From: Drosophila pseudoobscura
Taxonomy: Eukaryota; Arthropoda; Insecta; Diptera; Drosophilidae
DNA length: 64,000 bases
Direction of reading: 5' to 3'
NCBI RefSeq assembly: GCF_009870125.1
Contig: NC_046679.1
Span: forward strand, 7,626,001-7,690,000
Shown here: one piece after another, positions 11,080-21,600 of the stretch
Numbering within the stretch: the stretch's first letter is position 1
Layout: each line of letters begins with the position of its first letter
The notes under the pieces: model-generated
Told to the model about the DNA's origin: nothing
The model's input: the letters and a program-made list of their open reading frames with translations, nothing else
Database searches by the model: none
Translations under genes and position numbers: made by a program

Positions 11080-12170
11080 CTCGCCCAGCCGCGCAGCTAA
11101 TTCGGCTGCGGCTGCTGTCGCAGCTCAAATCTACAACCAGAAGTCGCCGCCGCTCTCGCAGGCCACACAGCAGATGCTCAGCTACAAGCCTGTGGGACCC
11201 TTGGGGGCGCTCTCTCCGCTACAGGTGTCCATGGCCAAGCGTTTCGAGATTGGCGGCTCTATGTCGCCCAATGCAGGCCTGTCCTTTCTATCGCCCCGAC
11301 GCGATGAACCCCGCATTGTGGAGATGCCTGTGCAGGGCGGAGTAATGCCAGAGAAGCCGGTATGCACCAAGAAGCTGAGACGCCGCTATGTGGAAGAGGA
11401 CGATGCCACTTCAGTTATCACCAGCGAGGAGGGTAAGAAGGAATAAAGAAATGTAAACGATAAGAAAAACATTGTCTCGGTATCGTTTAGATGACTGCAT
11501 ATCGCCGGGATATCACACATCGCTGCCCATGGAAGTACACGGCTCGTGCTATTCGGAAATGCAAATGATTTCGCACGCCTCCTATCAGCGCCTGCGCTGC
11601 AGCAGTGTGGTAATCACCCAACACTCGTTCGATCTGGAGACCTTCACGTACTATGTGATTAGTTTGCTGTGCCAGAAGCACCACAAGATCTACAATGTGT
11701 TCTACGACTGGGCCTACGAGGTGATTAGCGTCTGCCCCCTGAGCCAGACGGTCAGCTGCCTGCTCATGGCCCAGTTCTCGGCACGAGATCAGCCCTACGC
11801 TCCGCTGACGAACTGCCTGCACTGCACCGGCCGCATAGACTGTATGTTCCACAATCGCCAGTACGAGTGTCGCATACTGTTCACCTGGAACATGGAGAGC
11901 GGCCAGTGGCAGGTCCTGGACTACGGCGAACTTCGGGAAATGCACGAGCTCTTCAATCCACTGAAGCGTCTGTGCAAGTCGCGCCTGACCTTTGCCCAAA
12001 TGGCCAAGAAGATGGCCAAGGAGATGACGGAGAGCTTGAACAAGCTCCCCGACTATGCCTCCAATCTACGTGTGCTCAACTCTGATATTAAGAAGTCAAA
12101 ATCGTATATCTGCGATCTCGACAACATGGTGGAGTTTCACCTGAAACGCACACCCCAAGGGACGCTCTGA
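11080..12170 (+). pseudogene. DCAF15-family gene, 5'-truncated second copy
   Basis: The copy begins inside exon 6 (partial exon 11080-11432) and keeps exon 7 (11491-12170) with its intron and 3' end, all identical to the first copy. Exons 1-5 and the first half of exon 6 are absent, so the N-terminal domain, the zinc-site cysteines and the promoter are gone. What remains would encode about 340 residues: the end of the low-complexity linker plus the complete C-terminal domain. An in-frame ATG at 11066, lying in antisense receptor-B sequence, would give a short chimeric start (MERYLSPSRAANS) spliced to exon 7. Nothing shows that it is expressed. Confidence 0.88.
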
Positions 12171-12723
12171 GCAGCTCTGAGAATCTGCGGATTCACTTGC
12201 TCTCTGCCAAGATTTTTTTCGTACAACTCGCAACGGTTGCGTGCATCTAGTTCAGTTCTAAACACAACAAAAAACGTGTGCTGTATTTAGTCTTTAGTTA
12301 CCTACATACCTACATATTTGTATATCTTACTTAGTGCAACGAAACGCTTTTGCAAACGGTCCTAATTTCGACTGAAGTCATTTAAGTAATCTACGATCTA
12401 GGTTCTAGTGGAATTTCGTAAGGAAAGAGGGCTTGGGCCAAGGGCTCTGGCTCAGGCTCTGCTCATCATACATTTATACTTACAATAATTGTATACTTTT
12501 GATATTTGAGATTGCAATTCAACTATTACTTTAATATTAGTTAGTAACTCTACGAACTACGGTACTAACGATGCCAGTACTAATTTAGTTAGCGGCCGCC
12601 CTTCTCCTCTGCAGGGTGTGCATAAAAAATATACAACTTTAATCAAAATATCTAAATATATTTCCAAAAAATACAATTTCCTGAAATGTAATACAATCTC
12701 CAATCAATGGAAGAGAGCCCCAA

Positions 12724-14658
12724 TTAATTCCTTTCGCTATTACCAAACTTGTCTGAATCCGGATTCCGACTGCTGCCGGTAGAGTCCGTTGCTGTACTGT
12801 ACCTGTTTTGGATGCTGAAAGAATTCAAACAATTTGTAATGCAAATTCTCTTGCTCTCTCTTATAGATCTTACCGGTAATGGATTGACCGGAGTATGTCG
12901 CAGTTGCAGAATGTGGCCAGGAATATGATCATGCCCTGACTGCAGTTGATCAGGTCAGCGGCTGTAGTGAATTCCTCAAAAACCTTCTCCATATAACAAA
13001 TAAATGCCATGATCTCCAGACACCAACTGCCGCCCATTATGATGAACAAACGCAGATACACGCGGTAGCTGAAGATATTGAATATTGCAACCAATGAAAC
13101 GATTGGTAATGGCACCGATTGGTTGCCCACTTACTTGGCTTTGTTGGTGGACTTTCGTTGACGTTCGTTTTGGTTAAGCACCTGCTGATTCTTCTTGTTC
13201 TCCACATAAATGTATCTGCTTGTCAATGCAAACATCGTCCCGTTGAGAAGTATCAACATTATGAGCGGCGAATAAAAATAGTACATGGCCGACCATCCTT
13301 CCGCTATAAAGAAAAAAAAGCGTCATCGCTTGGTTCCAAGAACAGATACTATAGATCGACATACTATAGATCCAGCATGTGTACTCTCCCACACCGGGTG
13401 TGCGGGGGTTCGCCGAATTGAACTTGGTGAAAAGATCAATCATTAATATCCCCACAGTGAGCACGGCAGCCGTGCTCCAAACGATGATGTTATAGTTGAG
13501 GAAGCTACTCCGGCTGTTCCTGTTAAACTCGTGAAACCGGCGCAGCGCGAATCGTCTCCACAAGTCGAAGCTTATCACCGACAGCCAGAGAAACGTGGCC
13601 ATTACAGCGAAATACCCAGCGTATCCTGGAAACGTAATCCAGTTCCGTGTAGTGCCAGTCATCAGAATTATATTCTAGGCCTTACCATTAATTTGACACA
13701 ACAATGAACGAGGGCGAAATAGATCAGACATACTGATGACATTCAGCAGGAAGGTGGCTGCCAAGCAGATGAAGTACAGATTGCAGCACTTTCCATGCAA
13801 CGAATGGAATCTGGGCAGCCAAAAGTACACGGCAATGGTAATTACCATGCATATTATGGAAGCCGACTTGACTAGAAAAAAAGGAATCGGCCAGATCTCT
13901 TGAACACTCTCTTGTGTGGCTCATTTTGAGAACTTACCGTAGCCCATGACCATGGAAGGCTCCACAACGCAGCTGTAGGGAGCGATGGTATAATCGTAGT
14001 ATGTTATGTTCTTCGCCTTTCGCGGCTGCAGGCAATACTCCTGCTTGGAAAGGTTCTTCTTGTCGTAATGCCGCAAAAGTTTTCCATCCTAGACAGTGCA
14101 TTAGTTTTATTTGTATAGAAATGGCAGAGATATACCCTAACAAACCTCGAACAGGGTCCACTGATCTTCAGAGGACGATTCTCTGTCAAGTGCATAATGA
14201 GTCTTACATGGCAGAGGTAGGTCTTCCTGCACAAACATCTCTGTCAAAATATGTTTACTCGCTATCGATCCATCATCTTGCATTATATCCAGCGTCATGT
14301 CGTAGGATAGTGAGTTCTCTTTCTTGGAACACCCGAAACTTTTCATCCGCTTTATCATCGGACAACAGAATCGAATGCAGGTCCTCAACTTGCACACACA
14401 TCCTCGGATGTGCTTGGGCACGGATATCCTATCCCCGTCGTACTGGATCACATAGTCGTAATCTCCAGTGAGTCTCGCAGGAACTGTGAGATTCTTGTAT
14501 CTATAAGATCCATTTTCTGCCTTGAAGCCGCTCGTTATATTGACCGTATCGAAAAAGTCGCAATCGGGGATGTCGTTAGTCCGCACACCAATGGCCATTA
14601 GGGTGCTCAGCAGGAGCACGGTGCGGCTATATACGCGGCTATTCATTCCGAGTGGCAC
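12724..14658 (-). CDS. Methuselah-like G-protein-coupled receptor A, copy 2
   Basis: This is a second, apparently identical copy of the gene at 7246-9180, shifted by 5478. Exons: 14658-14146, 14088-13938, 13871-13686, 13625-13365, 13303-13135, 13068-12874 and 12814-12724. The preferred start is the ATG at 14646 (517 aa). It lies wholly inside the duplicated unit together with all intergenic DNA on both sides, so unlike its neighbours it should keep its own promoter and 3' end. If the assembly is right, the genome carries two working doses of this receptor. Confidence 0.9.
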
Positions 14659-15091
14659 TTGTAATGCTAGTTTTCCGTTATGTCGACTAGTCGGTCCAAC
14701 GACTCAATCCGTAATAATCATCCGACTTGGCTCCGTTTAATGATATCACACATATACTTGCTATATTAAAATGATTCCTTGGAGTCAAGCAGTTACTTTT
14801 ATCAGCAAAAGCACATGTATGGGTGCTTGGGCACATAGTATAGAGAAATATTTGATATCGGACTGTAATTTACAAGAACATCATGGAATTAAATTTAAAT
14901 CGCTCTTCGAGGAACGGCTCAAAACTGCTATGCGAAATCTCGTCGTTCTGAGACAGAACCATCGACTCTTTCTGGAGTCCGGGATATCTATGATAAACCA
15001 ATGTACCCAAAATCTCAGCTTTAAAACAACTACAAAAGAAATTTTCCAAAAATTTAAAAGTTTATTCAACGTTCCCATAACAATAGGGAAT
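14659..15091. other. Intergenic DNA between receptor genes A and B (copy 2)
   Basis: Repeat of 9181-9613. It should hold the promoter of receptor A copy 2 and the 3' UTR of receptor B. Nothing further is recognised. Confidence 0.55.
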
Positions 15092-17284
15092 TTATTTCAT
15101 ATCCTGCTTGAGCTGGAAGTCCTGTGTCAGACTGCATGTTGCAGACTCAACTCCACTTAACCGTCTTTCGTGGGTTCTGAAAGAAGTAGTTCAGTTTCTT
15201 TAAAAGATACATTAGTGACAGAGATAATGCACTCACCGCTCACGGATGGCCCTGATCATGTCCCTGTTGCAGAATGTGACAAGGAATATTATGATCCCCT
15301 GGCTGCACTTAATAATATCAGCTGCTACAATCAAGGGCTTGCAGAACTTCTGAGTTTCACAAATAAATGCCACGATTTCCAGAACCCAACTGCCGCCCAT
15401 TATGATGAACAAATGCAGATACACGCCGTAACTAAATAAAATATATAAAATAATGGGCCTATAAGATACATGTCTTAAAGAAACTTTTACGATTTACATT
15501 AAATGTTAAGAAACCTCATTAGATCTCATTCACTTTTGGGAAACTTGAATGGATCTGAATCTATAAATGAAATATGTAATATACAATCATACCTAATGAC
15601 AAAATATACAATTTTGGATTCACATACTTAGCTCGATTCTTCGACATTTGTTTCTGTTCGATTCCGTTTAACTTTTTTGAACTGATCTTGTCCAACAAGT
15701 AAATGTGACGGGTTGTCACAGAGAAAATTGTTAGGTTGAAGGATAACAATATCGCCAGCGGAGAATAAAAATAGAGCATTCCCGACCAACCTTGAGCTAA
15801 AAGATATAAGAGATTTTCCATAATTCAGAGACAGAGTTTAAATCTTAAAAGACATATACCTAAGATCCAGCAGGAGAACACGCCCACAGCAGGTACCAAG
15901 GTTAAAGTTTTGTCTAGTTTGCTGGAATATGGTACAAGTCTGTCTACCAAGAATACGATCAGAGTCAGTGCTCCAGCAATGCTCCAGACGATGAGGTTAT
16001 AGTTGAGAAAACTCCTCCTTCTGGCCTCTTGGAGCCCTTGCGACCGACGCATAACGATTCGGCTCCACGCATCGAAGCATATGACGGAGAGCCAGAGAAA
16101 CGTGGCCATCGTTGCAAAGTACCCAGCATAACCTGGGTTACAAAATGTGTTTGTTTATCGAACATGTATCAGGTGGGATGATTGTATGATGCTACCATTA
16201 ATAGAGCATGCCATTTTGCTGTCGAATACGTTGAAAATGCTGAAGACATTCAGCAGGAAGGTGGCTGTCAGGCAGATAAAGTACAGATTGCAGCACTTTC
16301 CGTGGAGGGATTGAAACTGGGGCAGCCAAAGGTACACGGCAATGGTAATGGCCATAAATATCACAGATATCGCCTTGACTGGAAATAATATTCAGAGAAA
16401 ACCATACTAAACGATCTATTCTATTTTAGTCCCTACCATAAGCCATTGTTCTGTCCGGATCTATGGAGCAGTTGTAAGGAACGATGGTGTAGTTATAGCC
16501 TATTTGTTCCCTTGACCTCCGGGGCTGCAGACAGTAGTCCTGCTTGGAAAGGTATCTCTTGTCGCATTGTCGCAAGAGCGTTCCATTCTAGAGGAATGCC
16601 TTCCATTAATTTGATTAGAAATGGAAAAATTATATGCTGTCAAACCTCGTATAATGTCCACAGATCTGTGGTATATTTATGTCTGTTTAGGGCAAAATGA
16701 TTGTCACAAGGCAGTGGTAGATCCTCCTGCACAACAAAGTCCTCTAAAACGTGTTTACTTGTTACTGTTCCATTGTCTTGGGTTATATCCAGGGTCATGT
16801 TGTAGGCGTACTTGTTCTGGCTTTGTGGCGAGCACCTGTTGTACTGCATCACTTTACTCAGTGGACAACAGAATCGAATGCAGGGCTTCACCCTGCACAC
16901 ACATCCTCTTGTGTGGCTGGCCACCGATCTGCTGGCTCCGTCGAACTGGATCTCGTAGTCGTACTCCCCCGTTAGAGTCGGGGGAATGATGAGACCTCTG
17001 TAACTGTAGGATCCATTCGGGAACTTCCAGCTGTTTGTCAAATTGACAGTATCGATAAAGTTACAATCGAGAATGTCAGCAGCGATGGTGCCAGCGAATA
17101 GGCCCAAAAAGGTGCTCCAAAACGTGCATCCTGAATGACGACCGATCCGTTGCACTACTTGATGCTGAATAAACTGGTCCAGTGCCCCACTCGGCACTCT
17201 GTCCCAGATTCCGCTGAAACTCCGAGTCATAGATATGCCATATCTGCTGCGGTCAAGCCAAAGGGTTGGCCCTTTGTGCGTCAT
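15092..17284 (-). CDS. Methuselah-like G-protein-coupled receptor B, full-length locus with uncertain start
   Basis: A paralogue of receptor A with the same exon plan: about 17284-16646, 16587-16437, 16378-16196, 16132-15860, 15796-15628, 15431-15237 and 15176-15092. Exons 2, 5 and 6 have exactly the lengths of their counterparts in A. The ectodomain (DCNFIDTVNLTNSW, GEYDYEIQFDG, RGCVCRVKPCIRFCCP) and seven membrane segments are intact. The start is a problem. The open frame reaches ATGs at 17284 and 17230, giving an N-terminal tail of about 45 residues that is unusual for the family and lies before the hydrophobic signal (STFLGLFAGTIAA). The ATG at 17129, where the family start is expected, is out of frame by one base. 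Either a 1-nt insertion (real or a sequencing error, perhaps in the T-run just after it) or an unrecognised 5' splice explains this. It would be 564 aa from 17284, or about 512 aa from a repaired 17129 start. Confidence 0.8.
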
Positions 17285-18637
17285 TACTCATTTTGAGTAT
17301 CGGTTATAAAAAGAGGTACCACTCTGCAAGGAATACACAGTGGGGGGTTTCATTTTGTAGTGGTTTTTATTACATCTGTATACACATATAAAATATATTA
17401 AACAGTAACGTAGTTGTATATTAACAGTACCGTAGAGCAAACGTAATCATACAGTCGTTACACATTAATTCAAAAGATCAATAATCGTTTGTGCTCGGTT
17501 TAGCCAATTATATCGTTTCCCCAGAAACAGGTGACAGTCGAAACAGGTTTAATATTTTCCTTTATTCCGCTGCGGGATAACAAAATAAAACACAAAGAAA
17601 TAAATCAACTTAGGGGCTGGTAGGGGTAAGTAACTAACTATAGTATTAGGACCGCATTTCGAGAATGAAACTTGGGCTTTCTTTCTTTCGGTAATAGAAA
17701 AGTTTTTGGGTTTTTTGTTTTAATTGTTTTTTTTTTGTTTTGTTTTTTTTTTAGCTCCTCCTTGGGATGTGTGTGTGATAACCAACGAACTTAAGATAAT
17801 TTGTCGCTAGAATACAAACTTAAACGAATGACAATTTGCTTTGCTAACAATATTTACACATCGAATTCATACATACTATATAATAGGTAATATTTCATTT
17901 TGATTTGTTTTTATCCATTTCCACTTTCACTTCCGTTTACGTTTACGTTTACGCTCTACACATATCCTCTTTGACTAGTGGTTTACTATATAGTACGCGT
18001 ATGTATACATATATTATATATAATATATATTTTAATATGTACGTTTGATTGGGAGGGGGACTCCCGGTGCAGGACCCTCCCCCACTTGGCTATAGACTAC
18101 CTGATTTGAAACCACAACACTTATGTAATTAACACTGCAAAAACGTTAAACTCCTAAAAAAAATACATTTAGTTCACAATTAGTTGTTGTTTTTTTTGTT
18201 TTTGTTTTTTAGTTTTTGTTTTTTTAAAATCCATTAGATCTTTTACGTGGGACTGACTCTTGGCATCATATTTAGCACGGTACGGTGTACATTTTGCATA
18301 TTTATTTTACATTTCTATGCTTTATAATAGACATTGATTTATGGTGAATTTTTTGTTGCTTGTTAGCTTTGTTCAAAATAGTTGGCTAGCAAAACTATTT
18401 TCCTCTAATTTCTCCCTCTAAACATCTACTTTTCGATCTTGTCTAGGCTCCCGACCATCCAGCCTTTGAGGCTGTTCCGATCTAATCCAAAATTATCTTT
18501 TATCCTCCCTCCTCTCCTCTCATCTCTTCTCCATGACGCAGATGTCGCTTGGTTTTTGAGTTGAGATTAATCATTTGATGATTATTCACAGAAGTTCTGA
18601 GGTAGTTGTTCCATCTGCTGTTCCATCTGCTGCCTCC
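17285..18637 (-). other. cwo 3' UTR and spacer to receptor B
   Basis: No coding frame is supported. Most of this is likely the long 3' UTR of cwo. On its strand there are several AATAAA hexamers (plus-strand TTTATT), the last good ones near 17365 and 17550. Long T-runs on the plus strand (about 17700-17750 and 18190-18225) and a GC-rich inverted pair (GGGAGGG ... CCCTCCC, about 18050-18085) stand out. A TATAAAAAG at about 17304 on the plus strand faces away from receptor B and is probably chance. Confidence 0.5.
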
Positions 18638-21600
18638 TTACCAGCTGCTGTTCATGGCCTGCTCCAGCTTGGCCTTGGCCACCGCCGCGGCGGCCACAGC
18701 CGCCACCTGGGCAGCCGCCGAATTGGCCCCCACCACGGAGGACAGGGGACCACCGGCGGATGCGGAGGCGGCTGCTGCGGCCACTGCGGCCTGCTGTTGC
18801 TTGCCAGCGGCAACGGCGGCAGCGGCTGCAGCGGCGGCCAGCAGGGAGGCCGACGGGGAGCTGGGCATGAAGTTGACATTGATGTTGATGGGATGCACCA
18901 CCGGCATGCTCGAGTAGCTCTTCTCCAGCAGGTCCATGCCGTTGAGGAACGGCACCAGGGCGTTGTAGTCGACATTGAGGGGCACGTAGTAGTTGCCCTG
19001 GCCGTGCAGGGCGAAGATGGGCACGGTGAAGGAGTGCCGCGGCGCCAGCGAGGTGGTGGTGCTGCTGGGAGTGCTCAGCTGGGCTCCGGCGGCAGCGGCC
19101 GCGTTGAGCTTGGCCAGCAGCGGACTGGAGTTGGAGTTGCTGTTGTGCAGCTCCGACTTGATGTCCTTGATGTCGCTGAAGTTGAACGAGGGCGAGGGCT
19201 TGCTGTCCTCGCGCAGCATCAGCAGCTGGCGGGGCGGATTCGGGTTGCTGGCCTCGCAGTGCACATCCAGGGGGTGCTCCCCATTGGCCACAGCCGCCGC
19301 CGCCGCTGCTGCCTCGGCCATCTTGCGCTTCTTGGCCATGATGGGGGCTATCTCCGGCTCGGTGCCGTCCTTGGAGTGGTCGGAGTGGGCCTGCATGTGC
19401 GAGTGGTCGCTCTGGAGATGGGACGCCACCGCGCAGTGCTCGCTGCTCGTCTCCTCGTCGTGCAGCTCGTGGACGAAGCGCTCCTTGATGTGGTTCTTGT
19501 ACTTGTAGTTGTTGTTGTGCTCCACCTCGTGCGACGACTCCGAGTAGTTGCGCATGCGCACCGACATCAGGCTGTCCTGGGTGTGGTTGTGCCCCAGATG
19601 CGGATGCTGCTGCAGCAGCATGTCCCGCGGCGGCGGCGAGTGCATGTTGGAGGTGTCCGTGTGGAGGATGGGCTCCCGCGACGAGTCAAAGTCGTGGTGG
19701 CTGCTGTCCGTGTGGTGGTGCGGGGCAGTCGACGTGATCACTGCCGCCTGGTGTGGCAGCTGCTGCTGCTGCTGGTGGGCGGCCATGGGCGGCGCCACCT
19801 TCTGAGCCACCGACGCGGATGTGATCGTTGGGCAGGTGACCGTGCTGGGGCAGGTGGTGGAGCTGGCTGCATTGCTGCTGCCAGAGGCGGGCAGAGGGCC
19901 CGTGGAATTGGTGGGAACATTGTCGCCAGTGGCGTTGCCATTCCCATTGGTCAGGGGCAGCTTGTTGGCCGCCTCGAGGGTGGTGGAGCTGGAGGAGCTT
20001 CCGCTGCCATTGGCAGCCACGGCGGCAGCAGCGGCGACTGCCTGCTGGTTCCGATGCAGCTGGTTGAGATGATTGCGGAAGCTCAGGTCCTTGACATCGT
20101 TGTGGTCCTGGCTGTGCTCCACGTCCGAGGCCCCCAGCATGTCCCGCAGGTGGCACAGCGGCGGATGGTAGGCCTGGTGCGGGCTGCCGCTGGAGGCGCT
20201 CACATTGTCCGGCATGTGGCAGGTCCGCGAGGACTTGTAGCACTCGGCTGGAGGGCAGACAAAGAGGGGGTTAGAATATGAGTTTAAGGGGGGGAAAAGA
20301 TCGAATCCACTCACTTTTGAACATGTCATCGATGTGCTCCTGCAGACGGCCCAACAGGCGGTGGCAGAAGTCCTGCATGTGGACGTCGTAGAGGAACTTG
20401 GCCGCCTCCTTCATGCAGTCCATGTACCCGCTGCGGTAGTCGCTCTCCTTCTGCAGGCACTCGCTCTGCAGGTGCTTCAGGTGTCTGATGGCCATCTCGA
20501 TGATCTCCGTCTTCTCGATGCGGCCACGGCCCTTGCGCTGGTACTGGGGCGGGATGAGGCGCGAGAGATCCGCCAGGCAGGAGTTCATGCGATCCCGGCG
20601 CCGCTTCTCGATGATCCGGTGCGATAGGGGGTCTTGCTGTGGGGACACGAGAGACACATAGAGAGCTTCGATTAGATGCGGCTTGCTTGGGGACCAGCGA
20701 CAGGCGGGGGGTGGGGAGATAGGCATTATCCTAGTAATGATTGGTCGGCGGCGTTGGTTTTTCTTCTGATTTGTAATTTCATTTTTATTTTCACTTTAAT
20801 TTCGGTTTTCTTTTCTTTATTTTATTCGTTCTTTGTTTCAACATTAAAAAAAAATGGGTCAAAAGCGGCGGTGGGCGGCGTCGGTGTGCGTGGGGGGCGC
20901 AGGCATCGGCCTCTCGCGGGCGTGGCTGTGCGTGAAGTTCTATGTATGTGTGTGTGTGTGTGGGGGTGTGTGTGAGAGTGTGACAGATACATAGATACAT
21001 CGGCATCGTCCAGGCGCTGCACTAAAGCTTCTCTCGCTCTCTCCCTCTCTTTTGATCCTTTGATCTTGTCGTCGGTCGTCCGTCTTTTTTCGCGTGGTAT
21101 TCGCTTTTATTCGATTGTATTCGTGTTTTTACTTGTCCAAATTCAAATGTATTCAAATTCATGTTTTCACAATCGAAATGATCAATGAGTGATCGCTCAT
21201 GATCAGTTTCTGGATCTCTAAAATTGTAATATTTACCCTCGATGTTTTATTACGTCTTCCTGTGGCATATTCAGCATCGTCCTCGCTGTATGCCGTCGCA
21301 GAGGTGGAAAAATTTAAGCTAGATTCTGTGCAATAAGGAAAACTGGAGACAGCTGCTTCGCTATATTTTCGTTTTTCGATATGCAAAAGAAGTGGGAAGG
21401 ATAAAGATAAAGAAACACAAATAAGTCCAAATTTTGTTCAAAAAATGTATTGTTTTTTTTGTTTGTTTTTTTCTTGTTTGTTTTAGTTTTTTTTTTTTAA
21501 TTTTTCATTTCGATTGTTTTTCGGTTTTAGTAATGCATTTATTAGGCGCATAACTTAGCCTGACTTAGGAGTAGTAACTAGGGCTAATTAGGGCTAAGGA

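Larger units (their letters stand above)
11080..16557. repeat. Tandem duplication unit, copy 2 (5,478 bp)
   Basis: Head-to-tail repeat of 5602-11079. It restores the complete receptor B locus at its right end, because the original exon 2 continues beyond 16559 into unique sequence. It carries the truncated DCAF15, a second intact receptor A, and the 3' exons of the full-length receptor B. Confidence 0.97.

Noticed and set aside
17304-17312. TATAAAAAG as a promoter
   Set aside because: It points to the right, into the cwo 3' UTR, where no plus-strand gene begins.
18575-20281. 568-codon open frame on the plus strand
   Set aside because: It is the complement of cwo exon 4; its Val/Gly/His-rich translation is the shadow of Gln/Ala/His codons.
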